Source: JBEBSD01 sp040394475 (GTDB lineage: Bacteria; Bacteroidota; Bacteroidia; Cytophagales; Spirosomataceae). From it: a stretch of DNA of 50,791 nucleotides. Each line of letters begins with the position of its first letter. Within the stretch, counting starts at the first letter, position 1. The notes beneath the pieces are model-generated. The model had not been told where the DNA came from. It made no database searches and was given only the letters and a program-made list of their open reading frames with translations. Shown here piece after piece: positions 18,342 to 26,498 of this stretch. The stretch is taken from assembly GCA_040394475.1 (NCBI GenBank), contig JBEBSD010000045.1, positions 1 through 50,791 on the forward strand. The letters are read 5' to 3'. Position numbers and translations under genes: made by a program.

Positions 18342-19814
18342 ATGGAAGATGTAAAGAAACTACTGACACAGCTCAACCGGCGCGACTTTCTGACGAAAGC
18401 AGGACTCGGTCTGGGCGCAGTGGCGCTTGGCAGCCTTATGGGGCCGGCTAAGAGCGTATCCGAAAACCTGCGGAATGTCACGGTCCCCCCGGGAACCGAC
18501 CCGGAAGCCTTTATCAAGGGCGCTCATTTTTCACCCAAAGCTAAAAGAATTATTTACCTGTTCATGAGCGGCGGGCCCTCCCAGTTGGAAACCTTCGATT
18601 ACAAGCCGGCCCTGGCAAAATGGCACGGCCAGGAAATACCCGACGCCATTCGCGGGACCCAGCGCAACTCCGGGATGGTTGCCGGGCAATCCACGTTTCC
18701 GCTGGTCCAATCGATCTATGACTTTAAACAGTACGGCCAGTCGGGCGCCTGGGTAAGTGAACTGCTCCCCTATACGGCCCAGATTGTGGATGAATTGTGC
18801 ATCATCAAATCGGTTTATACCGAAGCCATCAACCATGAGCCGGCGGTCATGTTCGTGCAAACGGGTTCCCAGCAAAGCGGCAGGCCCTCTATGGGTTCCT
18901 GGCTGAGCTACGGACTGGGTTCCGACAATGAAAACCTGCCTCACTTTATGGTGATGATCTCCAAGGGAGTCTCGGATCAGCCCCTGAGTACGGCCGCCTG
19001 GGCCAATGGTTTTCTGGCTTCTCACCATCAGGGAGTTCAGTTCAGGGCCGGAAAGGACCCCGTTTTATATCTCCAGAATCCCTACGGCGTTCATAAGGAA
19101 GACCGGAGAAGGGCGCTTGACCGCATCCAGGAACTGAACGCACACCAGTTCACCCTCTGGGGCGACCCGGAAATCCAATCGCGGATCAGCCAGTATGAAA
19201 TGGCCTACAAAATGCAAACGTCTGTTCCGGAAGCAGTAGACGTGTCCGGCGAGCCCGACTACATTTACAAGATGTACGGGGAAGATGCCCGTATCCCCGG
19301 TACCTTTGCTGCTAATTGTTTACTTGCCCGCCGGATGGCCGAACGGGATGTCAAATTTATACAGCTCTACCATATGGGTTGGGATCAGCACGGCAACCTG
19401 CCCAAAAACATTAAAAAACAAGCCAGAGACGTCGATCAGGCTTCAGCAGCGCTCGTGATGGACCTCAAGCAGCGGGGGCTGCTGGAAGACACACTGGTTG
19501 TTTGGGGAGGTGAATTCGGCCGCACCAGCTTCTCCCAGGGAAAACTGACCAAAGACAATTATGGCCGTGATCACCATCCGGGATGCTTTACGATGTGGAT
19601 GGCAGGCGGCGGCGCCCGCCCCGGACTCGTCCACGGCGAAACCGACGAATTCAGCTACAATGTGGTCAGAGACGGCGTACATGTGCACGATTTTCAGGCC
19701 ACCCTGCTGCACCTTTTCGGATTGGATCACGAACGCTTAATTTTCAAACACCAGGGCCGGCGCTACCGGCTGACGGATGTCCACGGCCATGTGGTGAAAG
19801 CGCTGATGGCGTAA
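18342..19814 (+). CDS. Tat-exported DUF1501 protein, copy B
   Basis: 490 residues. The frame is open upstream into the preceding gene, but the ATG at 18342 (8 bases after that stop) gives MEDVKKLLTQLNRRDFLTKAG, with twin arginines at 13-14 and a hydrophobic run after them. Family motifs: FMSGGPSQLETFDYKP, GRPSMGSWLSYGLGSDN, YHMGWDQHG, WGGEFGRTS, GRDHH. It is clearly related to copy A but well diverged, so the two gene pairs are old paralogues or were acquired separately. Unlike copy A it has no lipobox-like cysteine. A heptamer array begins about 30 bases after the stop. Confidence 0.9.
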   Translation: MEDVKKLLTQLNRRDFLTKAGLGLGAVALGSLMGPAKSVSENLRNVTVPPGTDPEAFIKGAHFSPKAKRIIYLFMSGGPSQLETFDYKPALAKWHGQEIPDAIRGTQRNSGMVAGQSTFPLVQSIYDFKQYGQSGAWVSELLPYTAQIVDELCIIKSVYTEAINHEPAVMFVQTGSQQSGRPSMGSWLSYGLGSDNENLPHFMVMISKGVSDQPLSTAAWANGFLASHHQGVQFRAGKDPVLYLQNPYGVHKEDRRRALDRIQELNAHQFTLWGDPEIQSRISQYEMAYKMQTSVPEAVDVSGEPDYIYKMYGEDARIPGTFAANCLLARRMAERDVKFIQLYHMGWDQHGNLPKNIKKQARDVDQASAALVMDLKQRGLLEDTLVVWGGEFGRTSFSQGKLTKDNYGRDHHPGCFTMWMAGGGARPGLVHGETDEFSYNVVRDGVHVHDFQATLLHLFGLDHERLIFKHQGRRYRLTDVHGHVVKALMA

Positions 19815-19845
19815 AAGGCCCTCACGAAACTACTATCGTAAGCTA

Positions 19846-19915
19846 TTTCGGAAGTCAGCTTTCGGCTATCGGCTATCGGAAATCAGCTATCGGCTATCGG
19901 AGATCTGATAGCTGA
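19846..19915 (+). repeat. Heptamer-phased array, ten units
   Basis: Consecutive 7-base units in one phase: TTTCGGA, AGTCAGC, TTTCGGC, TATCGGC, TATCGGA, AATCAGC, TATCGGC, TATCGGA, GATCTGA, TAGCTGA. Same family and plus orientation as the array at 8589. It follows the DUF1501 gene. Confidence 0.88.
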
Positions 19916-19935
19916 CAACCCTTATAACTGCATAC

Positions 19936-20089
19936 TGCAGGGACTAGGGCTGCAAAGTTCGCTTACGGGCCGGTAATGGGATGGTCTGTGAAGACACAGA
20001 CCATGGTGGTACTGCAGGAACTGGGGCTGCAAAGTTCGCTTTCAGGCCAGTAATGGGATGGTCTGTGAAGACACAGACCATGGTGGTGC
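19936..20089. repeat. 77-base tandem duplication, each copy with a 24-base hairpin
   Basis: Two units start at 19936 and 20013 (period 77, that is 11 x 7). Each contains GGCTGCAAAGTTCGCTT and a perfect hairpin with arms ATGGTCTGTG and CACAGACCAT and loop AAGA, at 19981-20004 and 20058-20081. The hairpins belong to the dispersed family also seen at 25951, 46386, 46437 and, degenerate, at 50438. Confidence 0.9.
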
Positions 20090-20090
20090 C

Positions 20091-20160
20091 GACCGATGAA
20101 AACCGACCGATGAAAACCGATAGCTGATAGCTGAAAACCGATAGCTGACAGCCGACGGCA
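20091..20160 (-). repeat. Heptamer-phased array, ten units, reverse orientation
   Basis: Units read on the plus strand: GACCGAT, GAAAACC, GACCGAT, GAAAACC, GATAGCT, GATAGCT, GAAAACC, GATAGCT, GACAGCC, GACGGCA. This is the reverse complement of the TATCGGC family, except for the GAAAACC variant. The remaining spacer to the VOC gene (20161-20294) shows nothing recognisable. Confidence 0.87.
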
Positions 20161-20294
20161 AACCCGGGAGATCTGTGCTCCGTTTGACAGTTTTTCGTAA
20201 ATTCGTATTCTTGGCTTCGTAGCCTACGCAAAGCCCGGAAATAGCTCTCGTCCGAGGGCTGGTACCAAATAGGATATACCTTAACTGATTTACT

Positions 20295-20690
20295 ATGAAC
20301 GCAGCCTACAAACCCGAAAACTACAATTCACTCTCGCCCTATCTGATTGCCGACAATGCGCAGCAATTAGTCGATTTGCTCAAAACAATCTTCGGGGCGG
20401 TCCAACTGAGACGGTACGAAGATAAAAACGGCCGGATTATGCATCTTGAGCTGCGACTCAACGATTCCGTCATTATGATCAGCAACAGCACCAGTGAGTA
20501 TCCCGCCAACCAGACCATGCTCCACTTTTATGTTCCGGATGTACTCAAAACCTTCGAACTGGCGGTTGCCAATGGTTGTGAAATTATCAGTCGCCCCGTC
20601 AATAAACCCGGCGATCCTGATACACGGGGGGCCTTTTATGATTGCGCGGGGAACTATTGGGCAATCGCTACCCAAACCGGCGAATCCTGA
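20295..20690 (+). CDS. VOC-family (glyoxalase/bleomycin-resistance fold) protein
   Basis: 131 residues. It begins NSLSPYLIADNAQQLVDLLKTIFGA and ends with FYDCAGNYWAIATQTG, the typical start and end of PhnB/YdcZ-like single-chain VOC proteins built from two beta-alpha-beta-beta-beta units. The His/Glu metal pattern is incomplete in this reading (LHFYVPDV holds one His), so metal dependence is uncertain. No partner gene is visible; it stands alone between a repeat-rich spacer and a convergent gene. Cytoplasmic, function unknown. Confidence 0.8.
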   Translation: MNAAYKPENYNSLSPYLIADNAQQLVDLLKTIFGAVQLRRYEDKNGRIMHLELRLNDSVIMISNSTSEYPANQTMLHFYVPDVLKTFELAVANGCEIISRPVNKPGDPDTRGAFYDCAGNYWAIATQTGES

Positions 20691-20753
20691 ACTGCCACCG
20701 GCCCTCCTCACAGCTGAATGGCTCTAAACCCGATAAATATCCCATTTGTCTAC

Positions 20754-22067
20754 TCATGTACAACTATTTTCTCCTTCATGCCTGCCTTTGCCCCTGATAA
20801 GGAAAGGTCTTCCGGAATCCGTTAAATGCAATACCGCCTTTTCCACTGCTGCATTATGTTCGTCTGCACCGGGTAATAAATTTTCAGAGAAAGCAGTCAA
20901 CCGCTCACCGGGTTCCGGCATGGGCGTCAATCCGCAAAGCCGTGTATCCAATTGAAATTCCCGGACCAGCCACCGTAAAATACACAGGCCATCATTCTCA
21001 CTATGAACGACCTGCAGGCACTGTTGAAGGTTGTTGAACTTACCTACTGAAAGCCTCTTGTACCCCCTCTGGTCTTCATAAAGAACCAGACCAAACCGGG
21101 GTCGTCTCAAGGCACGGTTATAAGCCGGTCCTAACCTTTTGATTTCCCGGCACTCCAGTAGAAGCGCCATCAGCTCCGTTGCACAGACTTCATGGGTGAT
21201 CGCATGAATATCCTGCATAAATTGCTGTTTCTGCGGTGAAATCGTTTGCCCTGAAAAGTGAGATGCCACCTTTTTTTTCAGGTTGACTCCCTTGCCGACA
21301 TAAATTACCGCACCTGTCCGGTCGTGGAAATAGTAAACCCCGGGAGATGCCGGCAACACCTCAAAATCTTCTGGCGGCAGGTGAGGAGGCAGCCGTTGAA
21401 AGGGAGCGATCCTCTTCAGCATCTCCGCAAACACTCCGTTCTGATCCTCTTTCAAAAGCAGACCGAATAACAGCGCCGTTGCATCGGCGTCCCCTCCGGC
21501 ACGGTGGCGGTTCCCAATACGGATGCCGAATGCGTCACAAATATTCCCGAGACTGTAGGATAGTAACCCCGGTTTCAGTTTTCGACTCAGCCGAACGGTG
21601 CACAGCTTCTGCGCCTCCCACCGGTATCCCGCTTCCTGTAACTGGTGGTGAACAAAAGAATAATCGAAATTAACATTGTGCGCCACGAATACCCGTCCTT
21701 CCAACAGGTTGAATACCTTTTCGGCAATCTCGCTGAATAGTGGCGCATTCCGGACCATTTCATTATGGATTCCCGTCAAAGCGACAATCGCCGGAGGGAT
21801 ATCCATTCCCGGGTTCACCAGGCTTTCCCAACGGTCGACGACCGTATGGCCATCATGCAGGATGACAGCGATCTCGGTAATCCTGCTTCCCCGTGCATGT
21901 CCGCCCGTGGTTTCTATATCAACAATGGCATAGGCAGCGGGCAGCGCCGGGACTGCGCCATCCAACGCATCCCGCCCCCCGGGTTTTGCCACCGGGTTAC
22001 GATTGCGCTGCCGTTCAGCGGGTACAAAAAACGAATGCAGGTCATCCTGTACAGCAGGCTTTTCCAT
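20754..22067 (-). CDS. DnaQ-like 3'-5' exonuclease fused to a GIY-YIG domain
   Basis: 437 residues. The N-terminal DEDDh exonuclease has DIETTG (Asp50, Glu52), AHNVNFDYSF (Asp135) and HRAGGDADAT (His188, Asp193). The C-terminal GIY-YIG domain begins PGVYYFHDRTGAVIYVGKG (GVY 243-245, YVG 256-258), as in UvrC and Cho, with TELMALLLE carrying the catalytic Glu. This exonuclease-GIY-YIG fusion is common in Bacteroidota and is assigned to DNA repair or processing. Odd point: the position of the catalytic Arg (10 residues after the Tyr of YVG) is Lys266, coded by AAG after a run of A. Monocistronic, convergent with the VOC gene. Confidence 0.88.
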   Translation of the reverse strand: MEKPAVQDDLHSFFVPAERQRNRNPVAKPGGRDALDGAVPALPAAYAIVDIETTGGHARGSRITEIAVILHDGHTVVDRWESLVNPGMDIPPAIVALTGIHNEMVRNAPLFSEIAEKVFNLLEGRVFVAHNVNFDYSFVHHQLQEAGYRWEAQKLCTVRLSRKLKPGLLSYSLGNICDAFGIRIGNRHRAGGDADATALLFGLLLKEDQNGVFAEMLKRIAPFQRLPPHLPPEDFEVLPASPGVYYFHDRTGAVIYVGKGVNLKKKVASHFSGQTISPQKQQFMQDIHAITHEVCATELMALLLECREIKRLGPAYNRALRRPRFGLVLYEDQRGYKRLSVGKFNNLQQCLQVVHSENDGLCILRWLVREFQLDTRLCGLTPMPEPGERLTAFSENLLPGADEHNAAVEKAVLHLTDSGRPFLIRGKGRHEGENSCT

Positions 22068-22172
22068 TTATCAGAATTCCCTTGTCTTTGATACAAATTA
22101 TATCAACAATTATGATCGCAATACTATCATTTCCGATTCCCGAAAGCTGATTCCCCATTTCCGATCGCCTCT

Positions 22173-22598
22173 TTATTCCTTCTTCAGAATGTAATATTCC
22201 GCCAGCTCACTGGTGATGCGGTTTCCGTCCAGATCGAGATAAAACAGCCTCCCCTCGCCTACCTGGAACGAATGCTCATCCCCTGACAGGGTAATTTTAT
22301 TCCCCGTTTCATCCCAGGTAAATGTGCCCGAATCCGTCAGCACCTCCTGTTCTTCTACCAGGTACAGGACATTTCGCACGTACCGGTCTTCTTTACTAAG
22401 AATAATCTCCGTATCAATGCCTTCACAATCTGCACAGGGAAGTGTTCCGCGGTAGGTACCGGCCCAATCGAGGGCGTTCCGGCTGTTGTCGGCCGTTCCC
22501 TGCATTTCTTGCATTCCGGTACTGCTATCGCCAGTTGTCGAATTACAGGAAAGGCCGGTCAACAACAAAATTACGGCTGATGCTGTCAGTATTTTCAT
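22173..22598 (-). CDS. NlpE-like copper-resistance/envelope lipoprotein
   Basis: 141 residues. A lipoprotein signal ends LLLTGLSC with Cys18. The core GTYRGTLPCADCEGIDTEIIL is the NlpE N-terminal signature, with the CADC pair at 55-58, followed by a small beta-barrel (GTFTWDETGNKITL, LDLDGNRI). In enterobacteria NlpE senses envelope stress and copper; in Bacteroidota the single-domain form is common and its role is less known. The neighbouring gene (22850) also encodes an exported copper-site protein, which may or may not be meaningful. Confidence 0.85.
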   Translation of the reverse strand: MKILTASAVILLLTGLSCNSTTGDSSTGMQEMQGTADNSRNALDWAGTYRGTLPCADCEGIDTEIILSKEDRYVRNVLYLVEEQEVLTDSGTFTWDETGNKITLSGDEHSFQVGEGRLFYLDLDGNRITSELAEYYILKKE

Positions 22599-22691
22599 GA
22601 TTTTTTTCGTGTTTTCGGGAAGTTGATGCCACTAATTACGCAAATTAAATGTAATCACAACGCTTTTCTAAATCTTCCCGGGAACGCAACG

Positions 22692-22849
22692 CAGCCGAAA
22701 GCCGATAGATGACCGCCGATAGCTGTTCTTTACTGAAAGTGGTTTTGGGGAATGGGCAACGGGGAATGGGCAACGGGGAATGGGCGGTTGCCGATAGCTG
22801 AAAGCTGATTACCGACAACTGATAGCTGAAAGCCGACAGCTAACAAGTA
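22692..22849 (-). repeat. Heptamer-phased arrays around a 14-base tandem repeat
   Basis: 22692-22726 holds CAGCCGA, AAGCCGA, TAGATGA, CCGCCGA, TAGCTGT. 22747-22788 holds three 14-base units (GGGGAATGGGCAAC twice, then a variant). From 22788 the 7-base units resume (TTGCCGA, TAGCTGA, AAGCTGA, TTACCGA, CAACTGA, TAGCTGA, AAGCCGA, CAGCTAA) and reach the stop codon of the minus-strand gene at 22850. 22599-22691 shows nothing else firm. Confidence 0.88.
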
Positions 22850-25711
22850 CTACAGCTCCCCCTTCAATAGTTCCAGGCTATGGTGGTACCGGTGATCGGT
22901 CGTCTTTTCCAATGTCTGCTGTAAAGACGACAACACCCTTTTGGAAGCCTCATCCCCTATCGCTCCGATACGCCGGATTGTATAGGGCAGGATAATAGCC
23001 GGTTTCGCCTTCAGCGCTAGTGCAACAGCCCGTTCCGGGTCGAGCGGCACCGTTGCCTCCATCGCATACCATAACATCAGCGGCTGGTTGTGATCGCCGG
23101 CATCTGCTTCTACCTGGAGGAGGTGCTCCAGCATTTCCCAACGTTCATTCACCGGAAACTGCTGCATGGCCGAAGCCAGATACAGACGCACCAACGGTGA
23201 TTCTTCTCCCGCAGCCTGCTTTTTCAGCGCATTCCGTACCGTAATTTGCTCCCCGTACGTTTCCATCGCCAGCTGAATCGCCCAGCTGCGGACCAGTTCC
23301 TCCGGATGACGCAATAACGCTTGCAACTCCCGCTCCTTCAATCCTCCGGTGACATGCAGCGTCCATAGCGCTCTGAGTTTATGCGTCACATCAGGATTCT
23401 TTTCCAGTATCCGTTTCAATGACTTGATGTCCTTGCCCGAAAGCTTCCGATCCTGCAGCAGTAACCGCGACTGCCGTGCAAACCATTCATTCTCATGTAA
23501 TTGGTACGCTATCAACTCTTTGACCGATGCCTGATAAAGGTTTACCGGGCGCCATTGATCCTCTTTATAGCTAATCCGAAAAATTCTTCCCAGCGTTTTG
23601 TCGTGTACTTCCGGATTAGGACTGTGGCATTGATTCTTATCGTACCAATCGATGGCATACACCGATCCGTTGGCATCGTAACGAAGATTCAGCCACTGCG
23701 ACCAGGTGTCATTCATTTCAAGGAAGTCCGGCCGGTGACTGCCTGTATAGCCGGTACCTTTCCGTTCCAGGTGATCGCGGTTGAGACGCGCCCCGTTAAT
23801 ATTATTCATGAAAATTTCATTGTGGTATTCAGCCGGCCAGGAATTGCCCAGGTAAATCATGGCTCCGGCGTGCGCATGTCCCCCGCCTTTAGACGCCGAG
23901 CGAAAGTTTCCGGCATGGGGTCCGCGGTCACCCACCCAATGTACGTGGTCAGCGATCGTTTTAATATCGTCATACACATACGGGTTAAAATGCTTTCCGG
24001 CCTGCCGCTGGTAACGCGCGCCCTGAATTACATGGTACAGGTGCGGGATGACGCACACGGTAATAAAAGCATGCCCGTGCGCATTGAAATCGATTCCCCA
24101 GGGATTGCTCGAACCTTCCGCGAACACTTCGAATTTACGACTTGCCGGATGGTACCTCCAGACCCCGGCGTTGAGCCTGGTACGCTTTTCCTCCGGGTCG
24201 CCCGGTTTCCCCACCAGTGAATGCGTAAACACCCCGTGCACACCATATAACCACCCGTCAGGTCCCCATCGCAGGTTATTGAGGGTTTCATGCGTATCGT
24301 CCAGACCCCATCCATCCAACACTATTTGCGCAGGTCCGGCCGGCTTGTCATTCTCAAAATCAACAGGGATATACAGCAATTCCGGAGCAGCCCCCACCCA
24401 TAATCCGCCCCGGCCGATTTCAATCCCGCTCACCAGGTTCAAGCCTTCCATAAACACCGTACGCTTGTCAAGGGTACAGTCACCATCTGTATCTTCAAAA
24501 ATCAGGATCCGGTCTTTTCCCGCTCCTTCCGGCGCCTTAACCGGGTAGGTATGTCCTTCCGCCACCCATAAGCGGTTGCGGGCATCTATCGTGAAACTGA
24601 TCGGACGGACCACATCCGGTTCCGCTGCTGCAAGGGTTATCTTGAATCCCTCCGGAACGGTCATGCTCCGGGCAGCCTCTTCTCCCGACAAGCCCGAAAA
24701 CCGGATCGGATCAACGGGCGGCAAGGCGATGATATCACCGGGTTTCAATTCGTTTTCGTAAGCCGGGCGTTCCGGATGAAACAAAAAGTCATCAAAATTG
24801 ATATGTGCACGAATATCATCCCGTATATACGGAATAGATGAAATCCCTGTTTCATGATCGATAATACGTACCTGGATTTCTTTTCCCTGAAAAGATTGCA
24901 GATCCACCACAACGGGTTGTAAAATGCTCCTGCCGGAACCCGTAACACTGAAAATCACCTCGCCGGCAGCTGCGTCCAGGATCTCTACCCGGGTGTCTTG
25001 TAAGGCGCCGCCGGAAACCCTGAATGTCGCATAAGGATGCGTTACTACAAAGGGAACAGACGTGAGCGTCCCTGTTTGTTTGTAGCGAACCGTTCCGCCG
25101 CTACTCAGAAAATAATTGCCGCCCTTTCCGATAGTCATCTCTTTTTCATGAAGAGGCGAAGGGTCTTCCGAAAGCAGGGGGTCCTGGAAGGCATCCCCTT
25201 CTGCTGTCCAGTCCGTGAGATCGCCGGTCTCAAAGTTCAAATTCAACCGCCTTCCGTCTTTTACCGGCACCTCTCCTGCAATCAGCTCTTCCCCTCCTAT
25301 TTCTCCCTCCACGATAACCAGCTCTCCCTCCATCCCTGCAACCCGATGGCCCGGAATTGTACAATAATAACGATCGCTTTCCATCGCCGTGAACGTAATG
25401 GAGGCTTTGTCCCCTTTTTCCACGACGACCGCACTCTGAACTCCCAGTAATTCCAGTGCAATGTCATGCGGCATTAGTTCCGCATTCACGATGGTAATTC
25501 GCACACGGTCGCCCTTATTGGCTTTCAGCACAGGATTGCGGGTACCATCCTTACGAAAATACCCCAGCATAGAGCTCTCAAGTACGTAATCCCGGTCGAC
25601 AACCGATGTATCCGCAGCAGGCGGTACTGTGTTTGCAAACAGGACGCCTGAAAACAGCAGCAGGAAGCCCACCACAATCCCGCAATAGTTTCGTATAGAT
25701 TTCGCGTGCAT
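22850..25711 (-). CDS. Exported cupredoxin - PVC-type beta-propeller - HEAT-repeat protein
   Basis: 953 residues with a signal peptide (about 1-27). Residues about 38-136 are a plastocyanin/azurin-like domain with type-1 copper ligands His82, Cys117, His122 and Met127 (PHDIAL, then C-x4-H-x4-M). Residues about 150-310 look like a beta-sandwich with carbohydrate-binding-like strands. Residues about 340-690 are a PVC-type membrane-bound-dehydrogenase/sorbosone-dehydrogenase-like propeller (VPEGFKITLAAAEPDVVRPI, RLWVAEGHTYP, NPWGIDF, LNRDHLERKGTGY). From about 715 there are HEAT-like repeats. Many relatives end in a cytochrome c; here no CxxCH is seen, and the copper domain may take the electron-transfer role. 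Substrate unknown. Confidence 0.85.
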   Translation of the reverse strand: MHAKSIRNYCGIVVGFLLLFSGVLFANTVPPAADTSVVDRDYVLESSMLGYFRKDGTRNPVLKANKGDRVRITIVNAELMPHDIALELLGVQSAVVVEKGDKASITFTAMESDRYYCTIPGHRVAGMEGELVIVEGEIGGEELIAGEVPVKDGRRLNLNFETGDLTDWTAEGDAFQDPLLSEDPSPLHEKEMTIGKGGNYFLSSGGTVRYKQTGTLTSVPFVVTHPYATFRVSGGALQDTRVEILDAAAGEVIFSVTGSGRSILQPVVVDLQSFQGKEIQVRIIDHETGISSIPYIRDDIRAHINFDDFLFHPERPAYENELKPGDIIALPPVDPIRFSGLSGEEAARSMTVPEGFKITLAAAEPDVVRPISFTIDARNRLWVAEGHTYPVKAPEGAGKDRILIFEDTDGDCTLDKRTVFMEGLNLVSGIEIGRGGLWVGAAPELLYIPVDFENDKPAGPAQIVLDGWGLDDTHETLNNLRWGPDGWLYGVHGVFTHSLVGKPGDPEEKRTRLNAGVWRYHPASRKFEVFAEGSSNPWGIDFNAHGHAFITVCVIPHLYHVIQGARYQRQAGKHFNPYVYDDIKTIADHVHWVGDRGPHAGNFRSASKGGGHAHAGAMIYLGNSWPAEYHNEIFMNNINGARLNRDHLERKGTGYTGSHRPDFLEMNDTWSQWLNLRYDANGSVYAIDWYDKNQCHSPNPEVHDKTLGRIFRISYKEDQWRPVNLYQASVKELIAYQLHENEWFARQSRLLLQDRKLSGKDIKSLKRILEKNPDVTHKLRALWTLHVTGGLKERELQALLRHPEELVRSWAIQLAMETYGEQITVRNALKKQAAGEESPLVRLYLASAMQQFPVNERWEMLEHLLQVEADAGDHNQPLMLWYAMEATVPLDPERAVALALKAKPAIILPYTIRRIGAIGDEASKRVLSSLQQTLEKTTDHRYHHSLELLKGEL

Positions 25712-25810
25712 AACCCGTTCGGTGAATGAATACTGTTTTATAAAGTGGTGTTGCTTCCGGTTTTACTTTGGTGTGTCTGGTTTTTTCGTACCGTTCCCCG
25801 TTGTCTGTGT

Positions 25811-25943
25811 ACGGAGGTCGGGTATCGGCGGTCGGGTATCGGCTATCAGCAGTCGGCTATCGGCTTTCGGAGGTCAGCTATCGGCAATCAGCAGTCGGCT
25901 ATCAGCAGTCGGCTATCGGCTTTCGGAGGTCAGCTATCGGCAA
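25811..25943 (+). repeat. Heptamer-phased array, nineteen units
   Basis: Nineteen consecutive units in one phase from ACGGAGG to TCGGCAA, mainly TCGGCTA, TCAGCAG, TCAGCTA, TCGGAGG. A block of eight units starting at 25853 repeats, in part, at 25909 (56 bases on), showing local duplication in whole heptamers. Confidence 0.9.
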
Positions 25944-25950
25944 TACCACC

Positions 25951-25974
25951 ATGGTCTGTGTCTTCACAGACCAT
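25951..25974. repeat. Dispersed 24-base hairpin repeat
   Basis: Arms ATGGTCTGTG and CACAGACCAT, loop TCTT (the complement of AAGA, so the copy is inverted relative to those at 19981 and 20058). It begins 7 bases after the heptamer array ends. The stretch 25975-26067 holds a weaker related half-motif (CACAGTCCATGG near 26030) and otherwise nothing firm. Confidence 0.88.
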
Positions 25975-26067
25975 CCCAGTACCGGCCTGTAAGCAGTTTG
26001 TGTCGACAGCCCGTGGTGTAGCGAAGGCACAGTCCATGGTGTAAGCAAAGGAAGCAGTAATGAGGGG

Positions 26068-26376
26068 GCTTTCGGCGGTCGGCTATCGGCTTTCGGCGCA
26101 AAACCGGGGGTTCGACTCCGCTCACCCGACGGTACCCCATCGCCCATTCCCCATTCCCCATTGCCTGTGTACGGAAGTCAGCTATCGGCGATCGGCTTTC
26201 GGCTATCAGCGCAAAACCGGGGGTTCGACTCCGCTCACCCGACGGTACTTCATCGCCCATTCCCCGTTCCCCATTCCCCATTGCCTGTGTACGGAGGTCA
26301 GCTATCGGCGATCAGCTATCAGCGCAAAACCGGGGGTTCGACTCCGCTCACCCGACGGTACCCCATTCCCCATTGT
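26068..26376 (+). repeat. 113-base tandem array with an invariant 40-base core, three copies
   Basis: The core (starts GCGCAAAACC, ends GACGGTAC) occurs at 26096-26135, 26209-26248 and 26322-26361, spacing exactly 113 and 113. Between cores are CCCATTC-like 7-base units, CTGTGTACGG and TATCGGC-family heptamers. The core contains GGTTCGACTCC, which resembles a tRNA T-arm consensus. The same core in reverse orientation forms the array at 31093-31486. From 26377 to 26498 nothing firm is seen. Confidence 0.92.
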
Positions 26377-26498
26377 CCCCCTTTTCAATTTTCATTCCCC
26401 CTCCCGGTAACAAAAACTTTCCGGAAAGCGTTATAATAACATCCGGGTTGGATGAACCGCCGGTAAAAGCGCGGGTCCGTTTCTAAACAGCTGTTACG

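Noticed and set aside
22599..22691. Riboswitch or copper-operator upstream of the NlpE-like gene
   Set aside because: No conserved aptamer core or palindrome was found by eye.
26096..26135. tRNA gene at the T-arm-like motif
   Set aside because: No anticodon arm, D arm or acceptor stem could be built around it in any of the copies.
26068..26376. Possible CRISPR array (direct repeats at regular spacing)
   Set aside because: The sequence between cores is itself repeated, not unique spacers, the period is 113 bases, and no cas gene is in the window.
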